From positions 1,798,001 through 1,862,000 of the forward strand of contig MU008165.1 of the NCBI GenBank assembly GCA_010909165.1: 64,000 nt of DNA, read 5' to 3'. This DNA is from Anthoceros angustus (taxonomy: Eukaryota > Streptophyta > Anthocerotopsida > Anthocerotales > Anthocerotaceae). Position 1 is the first letter of the stretch, and each line of letters starts with the position of its first letter. Positions 1 to 11,724 of the stretch are shown piece by piece. The notes below the pieces were generated by a model, which worked only from the letters and a program-made list of their open reading frames with translations, was not told where the DNA came from and ran no database searches. Position numbers and translations under genes: made by a program.

Positions 1-87
1 ACACCGGATCTGCCACTGCAGTTCCTTCCCCCAATCGCATGAGTTAAACTGGTTTCAAATGTTGCTGGTCATGGATGCCACCTGTAG

Positions 88-449
88 GTGAAATCAAGGA
101 AGAAGTGCTGATACTGGAAGGAGTTCAAGTGGACTGGAGCAAGGCAGCTCACTTCGAGGTGTTCCTGATGCTGGCAAACGCGAGCTCGAGCGCCGATTGT
201 CGGGTGACTTGTGCTGAGTTCACTGGCATGTTCACCACTGTGCCCCGCCTGATGCACCAGGAGTTGTATCGCCATAAGAAAGTCACCTTCAAGCTGGGAA
301 TGGGGAACAAATTGAGGCAGCTGGCTGCCACTCACCTCTCGGAGGTTGCGGTCACTATTGTTCCAGGAAGACAGCACTACTACTCCTCCCGAGATGCGTC
401 CCCGCTGAGAATCAGCAAAATCAAGATCAGGCATGAAACTGTGCCGTGA
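88..449 (+). CDS. Polyphenol oxidase, C-terminal domain exon (partial)
   Basis: The reading frame matches the C-terminal domain of plant polyphenol oxidases (family PPO1_KFDV), which follows the copper-binding tyrosinase core and is typically removed on activation. Visible are an EEVLILEGV strand near the start, HFEVFL at the place of the family's KFDV motif, an AEFTG..TTVPR block, and a closing VTIVPGR...ISKIKIRHE strand before a TGA at 447-449. A splice acceptor (ctgtag|G) lies at about 87/88 and the frame is closed by a TAA at 45-47, so this is read as the last exon of a gene that begins outside the window. The copper-binding core is not visible, so it could also be a stranded fragment. 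Domain call fairly sure; intact gene unproven. Confidence 0.6.
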
Positions 450-1076
450 TAGCACATAAAACATCGATATCGCCATAGCCGTGGTGGAACGCGCAGCTGG
501 GCGGTTTCCAAGAGGAGAGCCTAAGCTCTTGGAAGCCATTTCTTCCAGGAGGGTTCTGACAATCACGAGCTTCACTGATGAGCACTAGTATGCATCCATG
601 CCCAGAAACCACCACTCTTGCAGACCTCATCCTCCTGTATCCCCGGAAGGGCAACGTACCATTCTGAGCACCCATGAATATGTCCATTATTAATCGATTG
701 TTATCTACCTACTCTTTTCCTTCTAGGATCATGATCTTTTGCTCCATGATAGAGCTTGTCAAGACCTACTGGATGAGCCATTCCAGCCGGAACGGTCGAG
801 CAACTGGGGAGAAGTGAAGATTCGAACGATGATTTCAGGTTCCAGAGTTAACCTATTCAACAACAACAACAACAACTTTATTTATGTCTAAGGATGAAAG
901 GACCATCATGGGACATATAGTACAGCATAAAAAGAGGCAAAAATACTGCATACATATATGTACGTCTCAACTAGAGAGATAGAGACGGTGCAAGATAGAA
1001 AAAGGGAGACGGTGCAAGATAGAAAAAGGGAAGGAAATTATAAGAGGCAAAAGAGCTATAAAGAATCCAAGACATA
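450..1076. other. Gene-less stretch with small simple repeats
   Basis: No coding exon recognised. It holds a (CAA)n run at about 858-876 and a 24-bp direct repeat (GAGACGGTGCAAGATAGAAA...) in two copies at 982-1005 and 1006-1029. Confidence 0.5.
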
Positions 1077-1111
1077 GGCTCAACACGATATCTTTCGAAG
1101 GGGGTGAATAT
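1077..1111 (+). repeat. Left arm of a 35-bp inverted repeat
   Basis: Matches the reverse complement of 3359-3393 at 32 of 35 positions, sharing the core TATCTTTCGAAGGGGGTGAA. The two arms lie about 2.25 kb apart, as the terminal inverted repeats of a DNA transposon would. A 9-bp hairpin (1097-1105 with 1115-1123) overlaps its inner end. No target-site duplication was identified. Confidence 0.6.
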
Positions 1112-1262
1112 CCGAACCCCCTTCTGTGACATGGAAACCTCTTAGCACATTCTACGCAGTCCCGAAATATACGTTTTGCCTCGTTTTCAAGAAAGGTCGA
1201 CCGTTTTCCAACGAGTAGTTATCATGAAAACCTGTTTCCAACACACAAAGACAACAAATCCG

Positions 1263-1286
1263 AGCGAAGGCGCCGGCGCCTTCGCT
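1263..1286. repeat. 24-bp perfect palindrome, GGCGCC core
   Basis: Perfect dyad with arms AGCGAAGGCGCC and GGCGCCTTCGCT and no spacer. First of seven GGCGCC-type palindromes or near-palindromes in the first 7.6 kb. Confidence 0.85.
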
Positions 1287-1965
1287 TCGTTTTTGAGGAA
1301 GAGGGGAAAATGAAATCATCAATTGCCTCACTGCAATGGGTCCAAAAGTTATTACGAACACGGAGAAAAAGCACATCTAGGTGCCTACAGAACCGTAAAC
1401 CTACTCTTTATGGCTAACTTGTGACTCATCGGGTGCTAGAGCGGACTCCGAATCCATCACGACGACCAAATTTCAAATCCGCTCCAATTCCCGTTCGTCG
1501 AAGCTATCGGTCTCGCCCAAAGCCCTGGAGTCTTCGTTCAGTCCTCCCCAGTTTTGGTCTTCAGCCGACGAGCATTCAAAGAATCCACCTGCGCTTTCAA
1601 AAGAGTCCTTCTCGTTGATACACACCTCCTTTGCCCAGAATTGCGCAAGTCCTCTGTGGTGGGCCTCAAATGTCAATTCTTCGTCAGCATCTGGCAAAAC
1701 CTCATACCCATGGATCCGTTGTGGAATATATCCTGCACACCTGAAGTCAGCCTCAATAGACGAGCATGCTAGCGCCCTTAAATGGTCGTGCCCATGCGCC
1801 CATAAAATCAACAAAGTTGGTTTTCGAACCTTTAAAGGATTTTAACCATCACCTATTCGAAACTGTTTCTAAACCACTTGAGTAAATATCCCAGGTTAAA
1901 ATATATTGGAAGAACTAATTATTTATTTTATCAATGGCAGCCCATGAGGAGAACATACATGGGTA

Positions 1966-2067
1966 GGGCGCCGGCCGGCTGGCGCCCATGGGCAAGGCTT
2001 GTTGGGGAAGGGCGCTGGCCGGCGCCCATGTACAAGGCTTGTTGGGGAAGGGCGCCGGTCGGCCAGC
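1966..2067. repeat. GC hairpin cluster with two 40-bp tandem units
   Basis: Three hairpin motifs built from GGGCGCC...GGCGCCC at 1966-1987, 2010-2027 and 2050-2067. They are joined by a 40-bp direct repeat (GGCGCCCATG...CAAGGCTTG...) at 1981-2020 and 2021-2060. Confidence 0.75.
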
Positions 2068-2998
2068 GTTCTCTTTATGGATGTGTATATTGAAACTCCT
2101 CTCATGCCATGGTTGCACGCATTTTCCAAAACACCTATGGACCTATTTTCATTCATTCATTCATCTTGTACTATGTACTTAGTTCTCGAAGAATATATGG
2201 GCATGTTCTACCCACAAAGCGTGAAGCATAGCATTACTTTGAGGCGTAGAAATAGATTGTCGTGTAAGTAGAGGTTTTTGTTCACCAAACGGTCATCCTC
2301 TATTATGAGTTCAACTTGATGGCGGAAACATTTATACGCTGTGGATAAGAAGGCAATCAAGGATAAGTTAATTGAATTGCGAGGCTTCATTCAACCAGCG
2401 AGTCAAAGTGCCACCAAGGACAGTGAAGATGATGGTCATGATGTCGTGCCCAATGAAGATGATGGCATGGAGTCTGGCGAAGAGTAGGAAACCCTCTGAA
2501 TGTTAGGTCATCTTCGACGGAGAATTGGTGAGGTTATGCGTGAAGCTCAATTCCTCTAGTTTGGAGTAATATTTCTGAAAAGAGTCTAGGCCCATGATAG
2601 GATTTTGGTTGTGGTTGTTCTCTGTGTGCCGTTGTAGACTTCACATGCTTAATAACTTCCAATGTTCAAGCCTTTTTTCATTACATGCGGAAGGACATGT
2701 GGGGAGTGTGGCCGTAGTTGCGCACTCGGCATTGCGGCATACTAACAGGCAACACACGATGAGCCCTGCGGGCATGTTTTTCTGTGCCATACGTTGGCGG
2801 AAACCAGTTGCCGCACACTTTTTTTCATTCATCGATTACAGTCTGTGGGACTGAACCATGTGATTATATTTGCGGGCACAATTGAGGGTGTGCAGAGGCC
2901 ACCCACCCACCTCACACCCAAAGTCTTTTTGTACACACATCCCGCTATGGCCTGCTACTTTCCGCCTTTCACAAGGCATCATCTCAATGCCAGGAAAA

Positions 2999-3020
2999 GG
3001 GCGTCGGCCGGCAGGCGCCC
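2999..3020. repeat. GC hairpin motif
   Basis: A 22-bp motif of arms GGGCG.C and GGCGCCC around CGGCCGGC. It differs at only two positions from the motif at 1966-1987, about 1 kb away. Confidence 0.7.
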
Positions 3021-3358
3021 TTCTCCTCAGACCTGCTTTGCTCCCCGGCCATCAGGGGGTTAGCTTGTCATCCAATTATGATCACCGTGCTTTTTACGAG
3101 TCTTTAGGGTTGTTGTACGAGAAAGACCGACAATGATCGGCAGCAATGGCCCTTGTCATGGGTCTTAAATGCACCCCAAATAAGGTTACCTCTTGCACCA
3201 TAACCCTTCGCTGGCATGAAATGGACCTTGTATCACTGGTTCACAGGAATTTTCACCCTTCTTTTCTGCCTTACATTCACCCATACCTCAAAAACCACGA
3301 GTTCAATACCCATGTGAAATCGCTTCAGGAGATAAATTTCACAAAACTCCCTTCGAGA

Positions 3359-3393
3359 ATATTCACCCCCTTCGAAAGATACCGTGTTGGCCC
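3359..3393 (-). repeat. Right arm of a 35-bp inverted repeat
   Basis: Reverse-complement partner of 1077-1111 (32 of 35 identical). It ends only 24 bp before the 3.2-kb tandem duplication begins. Confidence 0.6.
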
Positions 3394-4396
3394 AGTGAGC
3401 TTTGGAATATGAAACGGGAAGAATCTGCGCAAGAAAAAACTAGCACCTTAAAAAAGAAGAGTGTAGTGAGCCCGAATAGGAGCATAGATAGGGCAATGCT
3501 TGCACATACGGGCAGCTTGAGGAGGTGAGGAGGTGTGGGCTAAATGAAAGGGGAACCAGGTGAGACGAAGGTATCTTAATTTAAGGTCCCGTCGGATGAG
3601 GTAGTTGGGAGGGAGATGAGCAAGGGGGAGTAGGGAATGGGGAGTTGGCCAAGCTGGGAGTCCAAGGGTGCAAAGTCAAGCCGTTTCAGTCAAGCAACTG
3701 CTTGAGAGAGCCAAGAAAAAGAAGCTTGGGAATCAGTATTGAGCGAAAGGGAGCGGAAAGAACTATAGGCAAGGAGATGTAGGGGGGAAGGATTAACAAG
3801 GAGGAGGAGGCGGTGAAGGAAACAAGAGAGACTGAAAGAGGCCTTCAAGTTCAAGGGGAAGGCAATAAATTCAAAAAGAAGGATAGGTAAAGAGCGAAGA
3901 ACTGAGGTTTGTACTTTTTCCACTTTAACCCAAGAAGAAGAGAAAAGACGCGGCTCCAGACCTTAGCACCATCAATAGCACCTCAACCAAGATCTCATGC
4001 CCTGAACCACCAGGGCCTTGTTGAGTTGAGTTCTATTGCTTATAATCGTGTGACTCACATCCATGCTTCATGGTTTACGCGATATCGATTTAGTATTGCA
4101 TCTGAGATGGCTATGGATGATGTGTCTTCACGAGTCGTGGACTCGCAGGAGCGTGATCTGCCTTTGCTTGTTGTGGAGACGGAGTCGGCCACGTAACGCG
4201 GTGCGGGGAGCGGGGAATACTGGTGCTCGGAATCTGGATGCTGGATGCGCGTTCGTGACGGGAACGGTTGGACGGTCCCGTTTTCCGTTTTGTGACATGG
4301 GAAACGAAAAAACGAAACGCAAGGGTAGCGTGTCGTGCTGCAGCCGCTTTATAAGATCCGCGACAAATGGCATCACGGCAGCCCCACCAGAGATAA

Positions 4397-4427
4397 TCTA
4401 GGCCGGGCGCCAGGCGCCCGGTCTAGA
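4397..4427. repeat. Palindrome with 15-bp arms (copy A)
   Basis: CCGGGCGCC and GGCGCCCGG flank a single A. The dyad extends to TCTAG/CTAGA on the outside with one mismatch. It lies in the upstream region of the AAE pseudogene. Confidence 0.8.
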
Positions 4428-4751
4428 AGATCCCACGAAAGGTAAGAGAATCTGAGTGGGCGTGGCCCCCGCTAGACCTGTGGCCCCTCATGGCGATGGC
4501 GCCCGGAAGCTTGCCTTGATTTGCTGCGACGTTGGAGCGCTGGGTGACGCGAATGGAATAATTGCTGTATCTTATAAGGCAGGCGGGGGAGGGAAAGATG
4601 GAGATGCGAATTTTGTTGCCCGTTTTGTGGATGGGGTTCGGGGATGGCCAGGAAGCGGGATTCCTGCCCGCGTTCTCAGCTGCGGGATCCGGAATTCGCG
4701 TCCGCTGCCCAGTTTGAGGCTGAATTGCGCGGGCTGTAGGAGTTGAATTGG

Positions 4752-6647
4752 ATGGTTGAATTGCGGGGAATGGAGTTGCAGATGGAGGCCGGATGAGGCT
4801 GCCCTGCGTGGCGGGAGCGCAGGAGTGGAGGTGAAGCGGGTGGCCGGGGTCGGTAGGAGGAGTGGTATTTTCAGGATTCCGGGTGGACAAGGCCAGGAAT
4901 GCGGTGTGCTGGGAGCGGCGGTTGGGCGCTGCAGGTGCACGGTTGATGTAAGTGTGGCGGGTGGTGGGTGATTTTGTGGGTGGAGGTTTGGTGGTTTGTG
5001 TCTGCGTTGTGGGTTGGTGATTTGAAGCTTGTGGCAATGGCTGTGGGTGCAGCATCATCAGGATTTGGAGGTGGTGAGGAAGGTGGCCCCGTCGCTGGAC
5101 CGGGCGACTGATGGGGCCAGCACGGAGTGGAAGGCTGTTCCGGACATTTGGAAGACAGCTGCGGAGAAGTATGGGGACAGAACCGCCCTGCTGGATCCTC
5201 ATCGCACCCCTGCAACCACAGTGTCGTATAAGCAGGTATGGGAGTTGTGGGTCGTGTTGGGGTGGGTTGGTTTTGGAGGAGTCGTGGAGAGTGATGGTGT
5301 CGTTGTATGTGTGTAGTTGGAGCAAGCGATATTGGACTTCGCGGAGGGGCTCAGGGTTTGTGGTATTCATCCGGATCAGCATGTGGCTCTCTTTGCAGAC
5401 AACTCGTATCGGTGGCTGATAGCTGACCAAGGTGTGTGTGTTGGTTTGGGATGCGGAGAATGTGTGGTGGTGGAGAATTGCGGCTGAAAGGCCCTTCTGT
5501 GCAGGCATCATGGCTGCAGGGCTGCCAATGCTGTGAGAGGTCAAGGTCGTCCAACGACGAGCTCTTTCTCATTCTCGATCATTCTGACAGGTTGGTAAGT
5601 TGTTTCCTATCCGCCACTAGCCCAGGAGTAGGCTCGAGCTTTCTTGTTCCTTGATGCTCCTCTTCTTGCTCATCACATTCCGGGAGTTGCTATCATGGCA
5701 GTGTGGCACTTGTGGTCGATAATCCAGAGCTGTTTAACAAGCTAGGTCCACGATTGAAGACCGTTCAAAGACTGAACTTTGTGGTGCTCCTGTGGGGAGA
5801 GAAGGAGGCTTTGAAAGGAGCCGACTCTTTCCACATTCCCATCTATTCTTATTCAGAGCTGATTGCTTCTGGGCGTACAAGCCGGCAAGCGCTTGCTGCT
5901 GTAATCGCTCAGGTGCAAAACTGAGTCCCATTGGCCTTGTCACGCTGCTTAGCTGAAGCCAATCCTTCGTCTGAATGTCTTTTGTTTCAATCCCAGGAGT
6001 CCAAAATGATGTCATACGGCCAGATGATGTCGCCACCATTGTCTACACCAGTGGAACCACTGCGCTTTCAAAAGAGTCATGCTCACGCATGGGAACCTGT
6101 TGCATCAGGTACACGTGGCTTCTGCTTACGACATGTTGGAGACACTGGGTCAGCGACAACCAGGTGATTTGGCGCTGTCGAAACCCTGGACCTGACTAAG
6201 TGCCTTCGATTTGCTTGCCAGGTCGTCCATTTGCATCATGTTCTTCAGCCAGGTCCCGGAGACAAGATTTTGAGCCTGCTTCCTCCTTGGCACATGTATG
6301 AGAGGGCAGCTGAATACTTCAGCCTTGCCAACGGTGTGGAGCAGGTGTACACTGCGGTGCCACGTTTGAAGGTAAACCACTTGAAGCAAATGTCCAGAGT
6401 TGGTGTTCATTTCAAAATGCAGAGTTGGGACTTAAGGTCTGGCTTTCGCTGCAGGATGATCTGGCTTTCTATGCACCAGAGTATTTCATTGCTGTTCCCC
6501 TGGTGTACGAAATGCTATACAGGTAATCTCTCAACAGGCAAACTACCCACTTGAGACCTTCAAGTGAAGTTGCTCTGCCCGGAGGTTGATGACCCGATGT
6601 ACTTGCTGCTGTGCATGCAGTGCAGTGCAGAAGAAGCTTGAAGCTGG
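4752..6647 (+). pseudogene. Truncated AAE15/16-like acyl-ACP synthetase copy
   Basis: Corresponds to exons 1-8 and the start of exon 9 of the intact gene at 7927-11724. It stops at the duplication junction and so lacks the C-terminal half of the enzyme. It is also broken internally. Single-base losses shift the frame in exon 1 and twice in exon 4 (5506-5550). The end of exon 5 is altered near 5900. In exon 6 the phosphate-binding [10 protein letters not shown] motif is replaced after TSGTT by unrelated sequence one base shorter (6067-6078). It is not expected to make an enzyme. The alternative is that it is a badly assembled duplicate of copy B. Confidence 0.85.
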
Positions 6648-9600
6648 AAGAATACTGCAAGAAAAAACTAGCACCTTAAAAAGAAGAGTGTAGTGAGCGA
6701 ATAGGAGCATAGATAGGGCAATGCTTGCACACAGGCTTGAGGAGGTGAGGAGGTGTGGGCTAAATGAAGGGAACGGGTGAGGCAGAAGGTATCTTAATTT
6801 AAGGTCCCGTCGGATGAGGTAGTTGGGAGGGAGATGAGCAAGGGGGAGTAGGGAATGGGGAGTTGGCCAAGTCAAGGTGCAAAGTCAAGCCGTTTCGGTC
6901 AAACAAGCGCTTGAGAGAGCCAAGAAAGAAGCTTGGGAATCGATTGAAGCGAAAGGGGCGGAAAGAACTATAGGCAAGGAGATGTAGGGGAAGGATTAAC
7001 AAGGAGGAGGAGGCGGTGAAGGAAACAAGAGAGTGAAAGAGGCCTTCAAGTTCAAGGGAAGGCAATAAATTCAAAAGAAGGATAGGTAAGAACTGAGGTT
7101 TGTACTTTTTCCACTTTAACCCAAGAAGAGAAAAGACGCGGCTCCAGACCTTGCACCATCAATAGCACCTCAACTAAGATCTCATGCCCTGAACCACCAG
7201 GGCCTTGTTGAGTTGAGTTCTATTGCTTATAATCGTGTGACTCACATCCATGCTTCATGGTTTACGCGATATCGATTTAGTATTGCATCTGAGATGGCTA
7301 TGGATGATGTGTCTTCACGAGTCGTGGACTCGCAGGAGCGTGATCTGCCTTTGCTTGTTGTGGAGACAGAGTCGGCCACGTAACGCGGTGCGGGGAATAC
7401 TGGTGCTCGGAATCTGGATGCTGGATGCGCGTTCGTGACAGGAACGGTTGGACGGTCCCGTTTTCCGTTTTGTGACATGGGAAACGAAAAACGAAACGCA
7501 AGGGTAGCGTGTCGTGCTGCAGCCGCTTTATAAGATCCGCGACAAATGGCATCACGGCAGCCCACCAGAGATAATCTGGGCCGGGCGCCAGGCGCCCGGT
7601 CTAGAAGATCCACGAAAGGTAAGAATCTGAGTGGGCGTGGCCCCGCTGAACCTGTGGCCCCTCATGGCGATGGCGCCCGGAAGCTTGCCTTGATTTGCTG
7701 CGACGTTGGAGCGCTGGGTGACGCGAATGGAATAATTGCTGTATCTTATAAGGCAGGCGGGGGAGGGAAAGATGGAGATGCGAATTTTGTTGCCCGTTTT
7801 GTGGATGGGGTTCGGGGATGGCCAGGAAGCGGGATTCCTGCCCGCGTTCTCAGCTGCGGGATCCGGAATTCGCGTCCGCTGCCCAGTTTGAGGCTGAATT
7901 GCGCGGGCTGTAGGGAGTTGAATTGGATGGTTGAATTGCGGGGAATGGAGTTGCAGATGGAGGCCGGGATGAGGCTGCCCTGCGTGGCGGGGAGCGCAGG
8001 AGTGGAGGTGAAGCGGGTGGCCGGGGTCGGTAGGAGGAGTGGTATTTCGGGATTCCGGGTGGACAAGGCCAGGAATGCGGTGTGCTGGGAGCGGCGGTTG
8101 GGCGCTGCGAGGTGCACGGTTGATGTAAGTGTGGGCGGGTGGTGGGTGATTTTGTGGGTGGAGGTTTGGTGGGTTTTGTGTCTGCGTTGTGGGTTGGTGA
8201 TTTGAAGCTTGTGGCAATGGCTGTGGGTGCAGCATCATCGGGATTTGGAGGTGGTGAGGAAGGTGGCCCCGTCGCTGGACCGGGCGACTGATGGGGCCAG
8301 CACGGAGTGGAAGGCTGTTCCGGACATTTGGAAGACAGCTGCGGAGAAGTATGGGGACAGAACCGCCCTGCTGGATCCTCATCGCACCCCTGCAACCACA
8401 GTGTCGTATAAGCAGGTATGGGAGTTGTGGGTCGTGTTGGGGTGGGTTGGTTTTGGAGGAGTCGTGGAGTGATGGTGTCGTTGTATGTGTAGTTGGAGCA
8501 AGCGATATTGGACTTCGCGGAGGGGCTCAGGGTTTGTGGTATTCATCCGGATCAGCATGTGGCTCTCTTTGCAGACAACTCGTATCGGTGGCTGATAGCT
8601 GACCAAGGTGTGTGTGTTGGTTTGGGATGCGGAGAATGTGTGGTGGTGGAGAATTGCGGCTGAAAGGCCCTTCTGTGCAGGCATCATGGCTGCGGGGGCT
8701 GCCAATGCTGTGAGAGGGTCAAGGTCGTCCAACGACGAGCTCTTTCTCATTCTCGATCATTCTGACAGGTTGGTAAGTTGTTTCCTATCCGCCACTAGCC
8801 CAGGAGTAGGCTCGAGCTTTCTTGTTCCTTGATGCTCCTCTTCTTGCTCATCACATTCCGGGAGTTGCTATCATGGCAGTGTGGCACTTGTGGTCGATAA
8901 TCCAGAGCTGTTTAACAAGCTAGGTCCACGATTGAAGACCGTTCAAAGACTGAACTTTGTGGTGCTCCTGTGGGGAGAGAAGGAGGCTTTGAAAGGAGCC
9001 GACTCTTTCCACATTCCCATCTATTCTTATTCAGAGCTGATTGCTTCTGGGCGTACAAGCCGGCAAGCGCTTGCTGCTGCCAATCGCTCAGGTGCAAAAC
9101 TGAGTCCCATTGGCCTTGTCACGCTGCTTAGCTGAAGCCAATCCTTCGTCTGAATGTCTTTTGTTTCCAATCCCAGGAGTCCAAAATGATGTCATACGGC
9201 CAGATGATGTCGCCACCATTGTCTACACCAGTGGAACCACTGGGAATCCCAAGGGAGTCATGCTCACGCATGGGAACCTGTTGCATCAGGTACACGTGGC
9301 TTCTGCTTACGACATGTTGGAGACACTGGGTCAGCGACAACCAGGTGATTTGGCGCTGTCGAAACCCTGGACCTGACTAAGTGCCTTCGATTTGCTTGCC
9401 AGGTCGTCCATTTGCATCATGTTCTTCAGCCAGGTCCCGGAGACAAGATTTTGAGCCTGCTTCCTCCTTGGCACATGTATGAGAGGGCAGCTGAATACTT
9501 CAGCCTTGCCAACGGTGTGGAGCAGGTGTACACTGCGGTGCCACGTTTGAAGGTAAACCACTTGAAGCAAATGTCCAGAGTTGGTGTTCATTTCAAAATG

Positions 9601-9828
9601 CAGAGTTGGGACTTAAGGTCTGGCTTTCGCTGCAGGATGATCTGGCTTTCTATGCACCAGAGTATTTCATTGCTGTTCCCCTGGTGTACGAAATGCTATA
9701 CAGGTAATCTCTCAACAGGCAAACTACCCACTTGAGACCTTCAAGTGAAGTTGCTCTGCCCGGAGGTTGATGACCCGATGTACTTGCTGCTGTGCATGCA
9801 GTGCAGTGCAGAAGAAGCTTGAAGCTGG
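6646..9828 (+). repeat. Tandem duplication, copy B (3.2 kb)
   Basis: Second copy of the unit at 3417-6647. It continues without a break into the 3' half of the acyl-ACP synthetase gene and has intact exon frames. It is slightly shorter than copy A, through many small length differences. Confidence 0.9.
7581..7599. repeat. Palindrome, copy B of 4403-4421
   Basis: Same CCGGGCGCC-A-GGCGCCCGG dyad as in copy A, about 330 bp upstream of the proposed start codon of the intact AAE gene. Confidence 0.8.
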
Positions 9829-11724
9829 CTCAGAGCTACGTAAGACGATTGCTCTTGGGCTTATCAGCATAAGCATGAAGTACATGGACTGCAAGCGCAT
9901 TTCTGAGGTTCAGACCTTTCCCTTCCAACTTCAATGCTCCCTCTCCCTTCATGGCAGCAGAATGCAGTCCATCCCTTCTCTTACTTACCGTCGTGTTTCT
10001 CTTAGGGAAGAGCATTGACGCAAGTAGCGGATACTCCGAATCCCCTCTTTGCAGCTGGGGAATGGACTAGGGCTGTAGCTATGGCCTATCTGTTGCTCCC
10101 ACTACATGCGTTGGCACAGAAACTTGTGTACACCAAAATCAAAGCAGCACTAGGTATTAAGAAGGTGAGGATCCACGTTTTACTGCCTCCTTGTAGTTAA
10201 AGGACCGCTTTGTGTTGATTTGGATGTTGTGCAACAGTGCATAAGTGAACATGATGTGCATGCTCCTTTCAGATAGGCGTCAGTGGAGGTGGAAGCCTTG
10301 CCGGCCATATTGACAAGTTCTTCGAGGTCAGGATGATTGCCCTTCCCTCGCTGCAGTATATGCCATCATTCCTTCCCTTGCCTTTTAGGGCTGATCGCTT
10401 GCTTCTGCTGTTGTCTGCAGGCTATCGGCGTCACAGTGTTGAACGGATATGGTCTGACAGAAACCTCTCCCGTTCTCGCTGCGCGTGTGCCTGAGAACAA
10501 CGTATGCCTCTTAAGCCTGTCTCTCATTTGCATATCCTACTGTGGCGGGAAAGGTTCTTGTCCTCGTGGCTTACAAGTTGTTGTCTCCCAGGTTCTGGGT
10601 ACGGTTGGGAAGCCTCTGCCTTTAACAGAAATCAAAGTGGTGGATATGGAAACTGGCAAGACTGTTGCTCCTGGAGTGAGGGGCACCGTGAAAGCTCGAG
10701 GCCCTCAACTTATGAAAGGCTACTACAAGGTACAACATGTGTCTCTGTGGCAGTATTTTCATGGATGGATGGAAGGAAAGAGCATCGTGGTTTTGATGGC
10801 ATGCATCTGTTATGTACAGAACCCCCTTGCAACGAGTAAGGCAATCGACGAGGACGGGTGGTTTGACACGGGTGACCTAGGATGGCTTGCTCCTGAATCT
10901 CAATCTGGTCCAGCTCGGAACTGCGGCGGCACATTGGTTTTAGATGGTCGAGCTAAGGACACCATTGTGCTCTCGACAGGTAGAATGCGTGATATATTCA
11001 TGCTACACTTCTGCATTCCGCCGCTTGCTGATCTCCTGGCCTACATGCGTAGGTGAGAATGTGGAGCCAACACAGATAGAAGAGGCAGCGATGCAGAGCA
11101 AACTGGTTCATCAGATAATGGTGGTGGGGCAGGTGGGCTGATGTCATGGTCCCCTATTTATCTTTCAAGACATCAAATTTTCCTTCCAGCGAAAGAAGCT
11201 TTTGCTAACACTTGGAAACGCAGGATCAACGTCGGCTGGGTGCCTTGGTTGTTGTGAACAAGGAGGAGCTTGAACGAGTGAAATCGAAGCTTAGAAAGTC
11301 TGCAGAATCATCAGAACCAAGCCAGGATGACCTCCGAGTACTTTTCAGAAGCGAAATAAACAAGTTGTAAGCCTTTACTCACCTCACCCTCACCTCTGCT
11401 CTTACCGCACCCAAAGGAGTATTAGCATCTCCATCGTTCCTGACATAAATGTTCCTGGCCAGCCTGAGAGATGGGAGCTTCACCCTTGGGACTGTAGCTC
11501 TCCTTGAAGACCCTTTCACGGTAAGGTTTGTTCGAGTTTCTCGTTTCGCAATTCATAGCTCTGAGGAAGAAAGCGTGTGATCTCATCCCCCTCCCTTATC
11601 TCTATCCTTCCTTGTGCAGATCGAGAATGGGCTCTTAACACCAACTTTGAAAATCCGGAGAGAAGCTGTGGCATCCCAGTACAAAGACACGATCAGTGCT
11701 CTGTTCAAGCAGATGAAAAACTGA
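7927..11724 (+). CDS. AAE15: AAE15/16-like long-chain acyl-[acyl-carrier-protein] synthetase, plastid
   Basis: Member of the ATP-dependent acyl-activating (ANL) superfamily, closest in my reading to Arabidopsis AAE15/AAE16, which load free fatty acids onto acyl carrier protein in plastids. Eighteen exons chain in phase: 7927-8124, 8233-8415, 8493-8607, 8681-8768, 8880-9091, 9177-9289, 9403-9552, 9636-9703, 9802-9907, 10006-10164, 10273-10326, 10421-10501, 10592-10729, 10820-10979, 11053-11132, 11224-11366, 11463-11520, 11620-11724. They give 736 aa, close to AAE15. Motifs include EKYGDR, the ATP/phosphate loop [37 protein letters not shown] (AMP-binding Asp), [17 protein letters not shown] and the C-terminal [10 protein letters not shown]. 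An Arg-rich first exon fits a transit peptide. The 5' half lies in a tandem duplication. AAE15 versus AAE16 cannot be decided. Confidence 0.9.

Larger units (their letters stand above)
1112..3358. other. Gene-poor interior between inverted repeats
   Basis: No gene recognised. It contains the GC palindromes listed separately and a short acidic open frame ending in TAG near 2487 (tail ...DDGMESGEE) that lacks a convincing start and is not assigned to a family. If the flanking inverted repeats are transposon ends, this would be the interior of a non-autonomous element. Confidence 0.35.
3417..6647 (+). repeat. Tandem duplication, copy A (3.2 kb)
   Basis: Starts at GGAAGAAT (3417) and ends in CTTGAAGCTGG (about 6647), where copy B begins. 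It carries the upstream region and roughly the first half of the acyl-ACP synthetase gene. The junction joins exon 9 sequence to the start of copy B through the short shared word GGAAGAAT. Copies A and B differ mostly by short insertions and deletions. Confidence 0.9.

Noticed and set aside
1473-1814. 113-aa minus-strand frame with acidic, protein-like composition
   Set aside because: It contains no ATG, no recognised domain and no splice partners.
4423-5544. 373-aa Pro/His/Thr-rich minus-strand frame
   Set aside because: Antisense to the AAE copy A exons and upstream region; low-complexity composition, no start context, and the spliced sense frame explains the locus.
7546-8205. 219-aa plus-strand frame from 7546
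   Set aside because: Only its end (from the ATG at 7927 to the splice donor at 8124) fits the AAE gene; the upstream part is probably leader or promoter.
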